Source: CAWCPR01 sp963797475 (GTDB lineage Bacteria; Chloroflexota; Anaerolineae; Anaerolineales; UBA4823). From it: a DNA stretch of 64,000 bases. Positions within the stretch are counted from its first letter, which is position 1. The number at the start of each line of letters is the position of its first letter. Below are positions 8,514 through 15,937 of this stretch, piece after piece. Location of the stretch: positions 62,001 through 126,000 of the forward strand of contig CAWCPR010000001.1 in the NCBI GenBank assembly GCA_963797475.1, written 5' to 3'. The notes beneath the pieces were generated by a model. It saw nothing but the letters and a program-made list of their open reading frames with translations. It searched no databases and was not told the DNA's origin. A program made the translations under genes and the position numbers.

Positions 8514-11500
8514 TTACTGGGCGACCAACGTCACATTCTTCGGATTGTAATTCACAGTATACCCCTGCCCATGCCCATCGATTGTGGCAAACTGACCGGC
8601 GCGTGCGGCAAAGGTCATCACGATAAAGCTGTCGCCAAGGGTAGGAACATAACCGCCGGCCAACGTGACGTCCAGCGCGCCGTCTAAGGTTGCATTTCCA
8701 ACGATGGCGAACTGATCATACTCTGTAATCGGAGCCTGGCCGCCAATTTTTACATGCAGAACGCCGCTGGCGGTCTGGGTGAAATCCCCGCCAAAACGCA
8801 ACTGTCCCGACTGGACGTCCACGCTGCCGCTGTTGACGAAGGCCGGATTTACGCGGGTCTCGCCGCTGCCGCCCGATTTTGTGAGGGAGCCGTGGTTCTG
8901 GAAAGATGCCCCGCCCGTACTGATATAGATGAAGTCATCGCCCTGGAAGTCGAAGGTCGCTCCCGCCAGGTTGGCGATGACTGCCGCATGGTAGGCGGTG
9001 AGCGAGCCGTCCAGGAGAACTGCCGCCCCGGCGTTCTCCAGGCTGCGACCATCCAGGTAGCGCCCGTAGCTGCCGCTGAAGGTCAGGCCGCCGTTGGCCC
9101 GCGTGGTCCCAATGCCGCTCATGGTGCCGTAGTTCCAGGTCAGCATGCCTGCCACATCCACGTCCCCGTTTCCCGTCAGCGTCCCGCCGCTCATCGTCAG
9201 GGCGCTGGTGCCGGCGGTCAGGCCAGCGCTGACCGAGAGCGTGCCGCCAGCCAGGGTGGTGTTGGCTGCAGTGTAAGTGCCGCTCAGGGTGAGCGTGCCG
9301 GAGCTGAGGCGCACATTGAGACCAGAGAGGCTGCCGCTCAAGGTGTGCGACCCGCCGCCGATCTCCAGGGTTCCGGCGCCCTGGAACGAGCCGGCGTCCA
9401 TACCGCCGCCTCGCAAGGTGAGCGTGCCAGCCTGCACGTCGACGACCCCGCTGTTGTTGAGCGGGATGTAGATGCTCGCCGACCCGCTGCCAGCCGATTT
9501 GCTGAGCGTCCCCTGGTTGTCGAACGTGGCGCCTCCCGTGCTGGAGTAGATGAAGTCATCGCCCTGGAAGTCGAAGGTGGCTCCCGCCAGGTTGGCGATG
9601 ACTGCCGCATGGTAGGCGGTGAGCGAGCCGTCCAGGAGGGCTGCCGTCCCGGCGTTCTCCAGGCTGCGGCCGTCCAGGTAGCGCCCGTAGCTGCCGCTGA
9701 AGGTCAGGCCGCCGTTGGCCCGCGTGGTCCCAATGCCGCTCATGGTGCCGTAGTTCCAGGTCAGCAAGCCTGCCACATCCACATCCCCGTTCCCCGTCAG
9801 CGTCCCGCCGCTCATCGTCAGGGCGCCGGTGCCGGCGGTCAGGCCAGCGCTGACCGAGAACGTGCCGCCGGCCAGGGTGGTGTTGGTTGCAGTGTACGTG
9901 CCGCTCAGGGTGAGTGTGCCGGAGCTGAGGCGCACATTGAGACCAGAGAGGCTGCCGCTCAGGGTGTGCGACCCGCCGCCGATCTCCAGCGTGCCGGCGC
10001 CCTGGAACGAGCCGGCGTCCACGCCGCCGCCTCGCAAGGTGAGCGTGCCAGCCTGCACGTCGACTACGCCGCTGTTGTTGAGCGGGACGTAGATGCTCGC
10101 CGACCCGCTGCCAGCCGATTTGCTGAGCGTCCCCTGGTTGTCGAACGTGGCGCCTCCCGTGCTGGAGTAGATGAAGTCATCGCCCTGGAAGTCGAAGGTG
10201 GCTCCCGCCAGGTTGGCGATGACTGCCGCATGGTAGGCCGTGAGCGAGCCGTCCAGGAAGACTGCCGCCCCGGCGTTCTCCAGGCTGCGGCCGTCCAGAT
10301 AGCGCCCGTAGCTGCCGCTGAAGGTCAGGCCGCCGTTGGCCCGCGTGGTCCCTATGCCGCTCATCGTGCCGTTGTTCCAGGTCAGCATGCCTGCCACGGC
10401 CACGTCCCCATTCCCCGCCAGCGTCCCGCCGCTCATCGTCAGGGTGCCGGTCAATACGGAGGCCTGCCCGATATCCAACGTCCCGCCGGAAAGTACGATC
10501 GCTGCCTCGCTTTTCAAGCTGAGAACGGCATCCGCGCCACGGGAATGGACGATCGTGACAGCTCCGGGAACATCGATAATCACATTCTGAGTGGGGCCGG
10601 GTATGAGATTGGGTTTCCAGTTGAAAGGATCGTGCCAGGAGGTGCCATCGCCTTCGCCGTCCCAATAGACGGTGCCGTAGCCGGGCTGTTCGTGGAAGAA
10701 ATCGAAAAAGAGGAACACAAAATCCCCGGTTGCCGGGCCGACCCCCTCTATTATGCGGGTTTTATTGTTCGCCACGTCATAGGCGACGGCTGTAAAGGGC
10801 TCCCCAGCGGGGATGAGAGGCACAAAGAAGTAGCCGCCCGGGTCTGCTACTCCGCTGAAGGGAATGGGTGAACCGGCCGAGAATACCTTAATGATCACCG
10901 GGCTGGCTGCTTGCGGAGCGCGAGCGGCGCCGCCTCCACCTCCGCCCACGTTGCCGCACCCATTGCCGCCTGGAGGCGGCGCGGAGCCCATACCGGTCAG
11001 CCCGGAGCCGCCGCCCGTCTGGGAAGGCGAGCAAACAAGCGCCGGTGTTGGCGGCGGGCATTCAGCATCGCCGAGAAACCAGATTTCTATCATCCCAAAA
11101 ACTATCGTCAATCCGGCGGCGCAAAGGCCGCCAGCAAGCGGGCTAAAAATTATTGCACAGCCCAGGGACGTCAGGGTTATCCCTACCAGAACGAGCGAAC
11201 GGATAATTTTAAGCTGGGTCTTCGTAAAACAGCCGGCCAAAAGGCGTGAAATCGAGTCCGCTTCCAGTTGGTTTGCCTGCGCCAGGATGCCCGAATTTTC
11301 GATGAGCGTGGCCGCGTCGATCAAAAATTGCTGAACCGCGGGCGATGGGTCACTGCTGAGCTGTTCAAAAATAGAACCGGTCTCGGTAAACTCAATAATC
11401 AATTGAGCCAACTTGTCATTGGTACCGACAGAGGTCTGGATCCCATTCAGAGTGGCCAACGATTGGGTGAAGAAGTCATGGATAATGTCACTGGCTGGCC

Positions 11501-12713
11501 TGTTGATTGGGGTTGGCTCTTCCACCGTGATCGCGATTGACTGTGTTGTTGCGCCCGTGCTTTCATTGCGAAAGGAAAGCGTTGCAGGCCCGGCTGGCAA
11601 TATCGGGAGGATGGCAGAGAGCGTTTGGGAAGAGCTTTGCCCGTCTAAATCCGGGCTTAGCAGGGCCGGCAATTCAATTTTTGTGCCATCTACCGACGAA
11701 AGAAAAACGGCCACATTCCCAGACAGCGAATAGGGGTTAAAGCCCGTGGTTTCTACCTCGATGCTCGTGCCGGGCGGACCCGAGATACCGGCCTGAACGC
11801 CAGCCACAGAAAAGCTCTGGCTGGAGACGACCGCCGAGCCCTTTAACAAAACCTGCGGGATGGGGTCAGAAATGACGTCGTTGTTCGGCGCAACGCTGGC
11901 GCTGTTGACGACCACGATTTCATCCACACCGTCGCCATCCGCGTCCGGCATAATCTGGTAGTTGACCACCACCTGGCCCGGCTGGACTCGGTTGCCAAAA
12001 TCGGCTGAAGCTACCCGGTAGGGCAGGGAAATCGGAGCCGGGCTTTGAATACTTTGCGCTCCCAGGAAAGTGACTCCCATCGCATCCCAATTGATGCCGT
12101 TTTGCGCGGTCACTTCTTGCTGGGTCAGCTCATCCACCGAGACGGACGTTCCGTCCGGCAGCGCGCCTGGAGGGATCGTGATGATGCTGCCGATCTCGCT
12201 GCCCAAGACACCTCCCTGCGAGCCGATGACCCCGCTCGATGGGGGATTGGGCAGTACATTGACGGTGATGCTTTTGCTGGTTTGTCCGCTGGGTCCGCTG
12301 GCGACGGCTGTCAGGGTTAAGTTCCCCGCCGGGAACGCGCTGGCATCGAAAAAGACTTGATAGCCATCGCCCGGGGTGTTGTCGACGCCCAAGGAGGTCG
12401 TGGCTGCGCTGAACGCCACGCGGGTCACGGTCTTCGGATCACGCGGCTGGGCAGCCAGGTACAGCATGCCGCTGACGGTCCAGCCATCGGATGGGCTGGT
12501 AATTTCAAAGTCTGGAGGCCCAGGCGGTGTGACAATGATCGGCAAGAAAATGGTATTGGGCGCTTCAATGCCAGTTTGCGCCAGACGGTTCTGACCTTGC
12601 AAACGGCTGGCGGCCTGAAGTGTTTGAGCCTGCACAGCCAGGGGCTGGAAGGAGAGAGCAAATACTAAACAGGCCATTAAAATCCGAGATGTCGTTTGGT
12701 GTTTCATATGCAT
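8514..12713 (-). CDS. Large secreted adhesin-like protein with 207-residue near-identical repeats
   Basis: 1399 residues. Signal peptide at about 3-30 (ILMACLVFALSFQPLAVQAQ). Residues ~170-250 resemble a ZU5-type domain (GSIITIPPGALPDGTSVSV). Residues ~500-555 hold a hydrophobic region with several Cys, then a Gly-rich stretch. The C-terminal half is beta-solenoid-like, with units carrying LTMSGGTLTGNGDVDVAG, GSYGRYLDGRSLENAG and GATFDFQGDDFIYSSTGG recurring every 207 residues. The last ~80 residues (TQTASGVLHVKIGG, then an 'F..V.G.ATLDG.L.V.L..GY.P..GD.F..' pattern) match a motif common at the ends of bacterial autotransporter-like surface proteins; no outer-membrane barrel is seen. ATGs at 12713 and 12707 both fit; a dispersed element ends 4 bp upstream. 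Probably a surface or extracellular protein; partner unknown. Confidence 0.85.
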   Translation of the reverse strand: MHMKHQTTSRILMACLVFALSFQPLAVQAQTLQAASRLQGQNRLAQTGIEAPNTIFLPIIVTPPGPPDFEITSPSDGWTVSGMLYLAAQPRDPKTVTRVAFSAATTSLGVDNTPGDGYQVFFDASAFPAGNLTLTAVASGPSGQTSKSITVNVLPNPPSSGVIGSQGGVLGSEIGSIITIPPGALPDGTSVSVDELTQQEVTAQNGINWDAMGVTFLGAQSIQSPAPISLPYRVASADFGNRVQPGQVVVNYQIMPDADGDGVDEIVVVNSASVAPNNDVISDPIPQVLLKGSAVVSSQSFSVAGVQAGISGPPGTSIEVETTGFNPYSLSGNVAVFLSSVDGTKIELPALLSPDLDGQSSSQTLSAILPILPAGPATLSFRNESTGATTQSIAITVEEPTPINRPASDIIHDFFTQSLATLNGIQTSVGTNDKLAQLIIEFTETGSIFEQLSSDPSPAVQQFLIDAATLIENSGILAQANQLEADSISRLLAGCFTKTQLKIIRSLVLVGITLTSLGCAIIFSPLAGGLCAAGLTIVFGMIEIWFLGDAECPPPTPALVCSPSQTGGGSGLTGMGSAPPPGGNGCGNVGGGGGGAARAPQAASPVIIKVFSAGSPIPFSGVADPGGYFFVPLIPAGEPFTAVAYDVANNKTRIIEGVGPATGDFVFLFFDFFHEQPGYGTVYWDGEGDGTSWHDPFNWKPNLIPGPTQNVIIDVPGAVTIVHSRGADAVLSLKSEAAIVLSGGTLDIGQASVLTGTLTMSGGTLAGNGDVAVAGMLTWNNGTMSGIGTTRANGGLTFSGSYGRYLDGRSLENAGAAVFLDGSLTAYHAAVIANLAGATFDFQGDDFIYSSTGGATFDNQGTLSKSAGSGSASIYVPLNNSGVVDVQAGTLTLRGGGVDAGSFQGAGTLEIGGGSHTLSGSLSGLNVRLSSGTLTLSGTYTATNTTLAGGTFSVSAGLTAGTGALTMSGGTLTGNGDVDVAGLLTWNYGTMSGIGTTRANGGLTFSGSYGRYLDGRSLENAGTAALLDGSLTAYHAAVIANLAGATFDFQGDDFIYSSTGGATFDNQGTLSKSAGSGSASIYIPLNNSGVVDVQAGTLTLRGGGMDAGSFQGAGTLEIGGGSHTLSGSLSGLNVRLSSGTLTLSGTYTAANTTLAGGTLSVSAGLTAGTSALTMSGGTLTGNGDVDVAGMLTWNYGTMSGIGTTRANGGLTFSGSYGRYLDGRSLENAGAAVLLDGSLTAYHAAVIANLAGATFDFQGDDFIYISTGGASFQNHGSLTKSGGSGETRVNPAFVNSGSVDVQSGQLRFGGDFTQTASGVLHVKIGGQAPITEYDQFAIVGNATLDGALDVTLAGGYVPTLGDSFIVMTFAARAGQFATIDGHGQGYTVNYNPKNVTLVAQ
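8840..10440 (-). repeat. Intragenic tandem repeat, 621-bp period
   Basis: The landmark GAAGTCATCGCCCTGGAAGT lies at 8931, 9552 and 10173, exactly 621 bp (207 codons) apart each time. Two units and part of a third lie end to end and are nearly identical at DNA level, including silent positions, which points to recent duplication or gene conversion within the adhesin gene. Confidence 0.9.
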
Positions 12714-12717
12714 GCCT

Positions 12718-12775
12718 CTATTTTGATGAATCTCTCTTCAATATGTTGCGTGGTGCGCCACAAGCGCCCAACACT
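12718..12775 (-). repeat. Dispersed ~57-bp two-hairpin element, copy 1
   Basis: Read on the minus strand it begins AGTGTTGGGCGCTTGTGGCG, continues CACCACGCAACAT, and ends GATTCATCAAAATAG, 4 bp before the ATG of the adhesin-like gene. GTGTTG and CAACA(C/T) can pair as one stem; the A/T-rich end can form a second. Related copies lie at 14843, 22209, 36241, 39503 and 54253. Confidence 0.8.
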
Positions 12776-12836
12776 ATTCGAACCAACAGTTATGCCCGCA
12801 TTGCCGTCTCAAGCCGCTTCTCTGCCGAGGGCGCGC

Positions 12837-14936
12837 TTACTGCTCCTGAGGCGCCGCTTCAACGGGTTGGGTATGGATATCGATAGAACCTAAAAACAAG
12901 GCCAGGTCAGTGATCTCTGAGGCGTTCAAAGCGTTGCCATTTTCTTGCGGGTCGGGGTGGCCGGAAGCCAACAACGCCTCCAGGTTCGGCATCGAGCCAT
13001 CGTGCAGGTAGGGGGCGGTCAGGTTGACGTTCAGCAGGGAAGGAGGGTCGAAACCCGTCTCCCCGCGCACATCGCGAGGATTCAGACTGCCCACATCCAA
13101 CAAGACGCCATCCATCATTCCGTTTCCATCCGGGTCTAAGGTTCCGGCCGGCCCGGGTAAAGCGCTGTTCGTCCAGTTTGGCCCGCCATGACAGGTCGCG
13201 CAGCCAGCCGATTGGAACAGCTCTCGCCCGCGGGAGACATCGCCTGCGGGGGAAGCCAGCGCAGGAACCGGTATCCCGGCGTCCAGGAAAGCCGCCAGGG
13301 CATCCAGGGCTGAGGAACGGCCGCCGTTCGGCGTTCCCAGCAGCGCCGGATCGGCGCCTGGCGCCAGCCCCACGCCATGCTGAATGAGCTGCAGGGTCTC
13401 TTCCACATCCTGGGCTTCATCCAGGGCCGCCGACCAGTGCCAGGGCAGGGTGTGAGAAGCGTTCCACAGGGGCGGAGTTTGGCGCGGGCCGTCCGGGAAC
13501 ATCCAGGTGAGGCCATCTGTACCCCCATCCGGGTGACAACTGGCGCAGGACATCCACGAGCCTTGACTGAGGCGCGGGTCAGCAGCGTAATTGAACAGGA
13601 TCTTGCCTTGTAGGATCTCTGGCGGCAGCAATTCAGCGCTGACCTTGATTTCGGAAACCTGCTTCAGACTTTCCAGATCGAGAACCGTGATCGAGCGCCC
13701 GAGGTAGTTCATCACGTAGCCCCGGCGGCCGTCAGGGCTAAGGGCCATGCCGCGCGGATTCATCCCCACCGGTAAAAAGGTTACCAGCCGGGGTTGGTCC
13801 GGCGTAGAAATATCCACCACTTCCACCAGATTGCTTCCGGCCAGGACAATATAAAGCCTTTGCCCGTCCGGGTCAGGGATTGCAGCCAGCGGGTTATTCA
13901 CGGGCGACCCAAATATGACCTGATCGTTGAGCGGTAGATAGGCGGCGGCATATTCCCGGGCCTTTTCCAGATCCAGCGTCGAAACCGCGGCGAACAACGT
14001 GGTGGTCAATCCGCGTGGCAAATCCGGGGCGGCGCGCTCGTAAGGCAGCCAGGCGCGAGAACCCAGAATGGTGATCCCCATGAGCAAGCTAGGAAAACCA
14101 TGCTCGTCTGGGAGCAGCGTGATTTGCCCGGAAACGGCGTTGGCGGCAGGGTCGATGATCGTGACGCGCCCCTGGCGGCTGTCGTCCCGTCCTTCTTCGC
14201 CGCCCGCACGTGGAAAGGCCTGCTGGTGGGTGACATACACCCGCTCATCCAGATCTTCGTTGTCGCCATCATCGCTGATGGCAACTGCAAATGGCCTGGC
14301 AGCCACCGGGATTGCCGCGATCTGCTCCAGGCTGGCGGTGTCGAATACGGCTACCTGGTCTGAAGTCGTGAGGGAGATGTAGGCTCGCGAGCCGCTTGGG
14401 GTCAAAGCCAGGCTGGCCGGTTCCGGCCCGACCGGGAGGCTGGCTTGCACCCTTTTCGCCAGGCCATCGATCACCACCAGCGTCCCGGCTGCCCGGTCTA
14501 AGACGAAAACGCGGCGGCCGTCTACCGCCATGGCGACCGACCAGGGCGTCTGCCCAACCGGGATTTCGGCCGTCTTTTCCAGGGAAGCCGCATCGAGCAC
14601 GCTGATCGAGCCTGAATCAGGGTTCGCCACCCAAACCGACCCGTCAAGCGGCGAAATGGCCAAAGGCCCACTCCCGGAGACCTTTCCACTCTCGCCGTTG
14701 GCCCGGGTGACGAAGGGCAGATACGTGGCAGCGGTGTCTGTATTCAAGGGTTGTCGCAGCTCAGCCGCGCGGACCTGGCCTCCCAAAAAGATACTGGCGA
14801 TACCGGTTATGACCAGCAGGATGAATTTGCGAGGGTGTGAGAAGTGTTGGGCGCCTTGGCGCGCTACGCAACACGATTTCAGATATTCATCAAAATAGGT
14901 CGCCATTTTCGCGAAAGATGATTTTGCCGCTCCCAT
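12837..14936 (-). CDS. Secreted YVTN beta-propeller / dihaem cytochrome c peroxidase-like protein
   Basis: 699 residues. A hydrophobic signal-like segment at about 37-57 (KFILLVITGIASIFLGG) precedes a YVTN/YncE-type propeller (about 85-430: GSVWVANPDSGSISVLDAAS, GYVMNYLGRSITVLDLESL). The C-terminal third has two c-type haem sites, CASCH (464-468) and CATCH (579-583), with APYLHDGSMPNLEALL typical of MauG/bacterial cytochrome c peroxidase-like proteins. Probably exported and redox-active; substrate unknown. Odd start: residues ~14-32 (ending ...SCCVARQGAQHF) are the antisense reading of a dispersed repeat, and no ATG/GTG/TTG lies between that repeat and the signal segment. The start may therefore have been supplied by, or moved outside, the element. 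Confidence 0.85.
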   Translation of the reverse strand: MGAAKSSFAKMATYFDEYLKSCCVARQGAQHFSHPRKFILLVITGIASIFLGGQVRAAELRQPLNTDTAATYLPFVTRANGESGKVSGSGPLAISPLDGSVWVANPDSGSISVLDAASLEKTAEIPVGQTPWSVAMAVDGRRVFVLDRAAGTLVVIDGLAKRVQASLPVGPEPASLALTPSGSRAYISLTTSDQVAVFDTASLEQIAAIPVAARPFAVAISDDGDNEDLDERVYVTHQQAFPRAGGEEGRDDSRQGRVTIIDPAANAVSGQITLLPDEHGFPSLLMGITILGSRAWLPYERAAPDLPRGLTTTLFAAVSTLDLEKAREYAAAYLPLNDQVIFGSPVNNPLAAIPDPDGQRLYIVLAGSNLVEVVDISTPDQPRLVTFLPVGMNPRGMALSPDGRRGYVMNYLGRSITVLDLESLKQVSEIKVSAELLPPEILQGKILFNYAADPRLSQGSWMSCASCHPDGGTDGLTWMFPDGPRQTPPLWNASHTLPWHWSAALDEAQDVEETLQLIQHGVGLAPGADPALLGTPNGGRSSALDALAAFLDAGIPVPALASPAGDVSRGRELFQSAGCATCHGGPNWTNSALPGPAGTLDPDGNGMMDGVLLDVGSLNPRDVRGETGFDPPSLLNVNLTAPYLHDGSMPNLEALLASGHPDPQENGNALNASEITDLALFLGSIDIHTQPVEAAPQEQ
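14843..14898 (+). repeat. Dispersed two-hairpin element, copy 2, inside a coding 5' end
   Basis: Begins AGTGTTGGGCGCCTTGGCGC and ends ATTCATCAAAATAG on the plus strand. It lies antisense within the first ~32 codons of the cytochrome c gene, the only copy in the window that overlaps a coding region and points away from the gene. Confidence 0.8.
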
Positions 14937-14940
14937 TTGG

Positions 14941-15777
14941 TTAAGGGTGGGCGGTTACGAGATAGGTTTCACAGGGGAAAACGACGCCCTCGTCGTCCGT
15001 GTAGTCCTGCAGCCGCGCTTCGAGATCTCGCACCAGGGCTTCGTACACCTCAGCCTGCTGGGGCTGAATCGACATCGTTGGCGGGAGCACCGCGCTTGTG
15101 GCGGTTAATTCCTGGCGGATGAATTCCCTGGCTGACGGGTAGCGCACCGGCCCGATCCCGATAACGATGCGAACATCCTTGAAGCCTGCGCTGCGGATCA
15201 ACTCGCGCAGCTCATCCAGGGTGCATTCGGGGAAAGGCGACCGGATAAGAGCGGCTGCATCTACCCATGCAACCTTTTCTAATGAGGCTACCAGCCGGTC
15301 GTATCCCGGGTTGTACGCCAGTGAACGGAGAAAGCTGATCGCCAGACGCCCGCCAGGAGCCAGTACACGATGCATTTCGCCCAGCGCCAACTGCTGGTCG
15401 GGTATGAATTGGAGACCCTGCTGGCAAAAGACGGCATCGAATGAGCCCCCGCTAAATGGTATCGCCATAGCGTTTCCAGTGCGCCATTCGATCTCCGGCA
15501 GGATATTAGAAGAGACCTCCCGCGCCATCTCCAGCATGCCCTCATTGATATCGAGCCCAACCACCTTTCCATGTAAACCGAGGCGGGATGCTGCGCTGCG
15601 GGCGACACTGCCCGTTGCGCAGGCAACGTCCAACACCCGCTCCCCGGGCCGCAGCTCAGCAACTTCAATGAGAATTTGCGCTCCGGGGGCAAAAAAGCGT
15701 GGAACCAGGTAGCGCTCGTAAGCTTCAAAAACGTTTTCATCTGGCTGGGCTTGCTCAAATCGCTCACCGTTCAACAT
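14941..15777 (-). CDS. Class I SAM-dependent methyltransferase (UbiE/MenG type)
   Basis: 278 residues from the ATG at 15777, chosen because a GGAGGAG box sits 4 bases upstream; the frame is also open to an ATG at 15825 without such a box. The Rossmann methyltransferase motifs are clear: VLDVACATGSVAR (motif I, SAM-binding glycines), VVGLDINEGMLEMAR (acidic residue for the SAM ribose), and FDAVFCQQGLQFIPD and EMHRVLAPGGRLAIS (motifs IV and V). These are typical of Methyltransf_11 small-molecule methylases. The C-terminal ~90 residues, with aromatic and acidic groups, would bind the acceptor, which cannot be named. It ends 5 bp from the cytochrome c gene start and lies downstream of the BTAD regulator. 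Confidence 0.9.
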   Translation of the reverse strand: MLNGERFEQAQPDENVFEAYERYLVPRFFAPGAQILIEVAELRPGERVLDVACATGSVARSAASRLGLHGKVVGLDINEGMLEMAREVSSNILPEIEWRTGNAMAIPFSGGSFDAVFCQQGLQFIPDQQLALGEMHRVLAPGGRLAISFLRSLAYNPGYDRLVASLEKVAWVDAAALIRSPFPECTLDELRELIRSAGFKDVRIVIGIGPVRYPSAREFIRQELTATSAVLPPTMSIQPQQAEVYEALVRDLEARLQDYTDDEGVVFPCETYLVTAHP

Positions 15778-15937
15778 TGCATTCTCCTCCGATAAATTCA
15801 ACTGATTTACATCAAATATATCCAATTAATGTCCTGTAGGCGTCCCAAAAACGTCCCAGGCAGGCAAAAATATGCACGCTGGCGAGCGCTAAATCGACGT
15901 TTATTGGGATGTCAAAACTGCCGGGTGAATGATTCGT

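Noticed and set aside
8754..10871. 705-codon plus-strand open frame across the adhesin repeats
   Set aside because: It mirrors the repeated, G+C-rich minus-strand gene; the product is an Ala/Gly/Arg-rich periodic sequence without domains, signal or ribosome-binding site.
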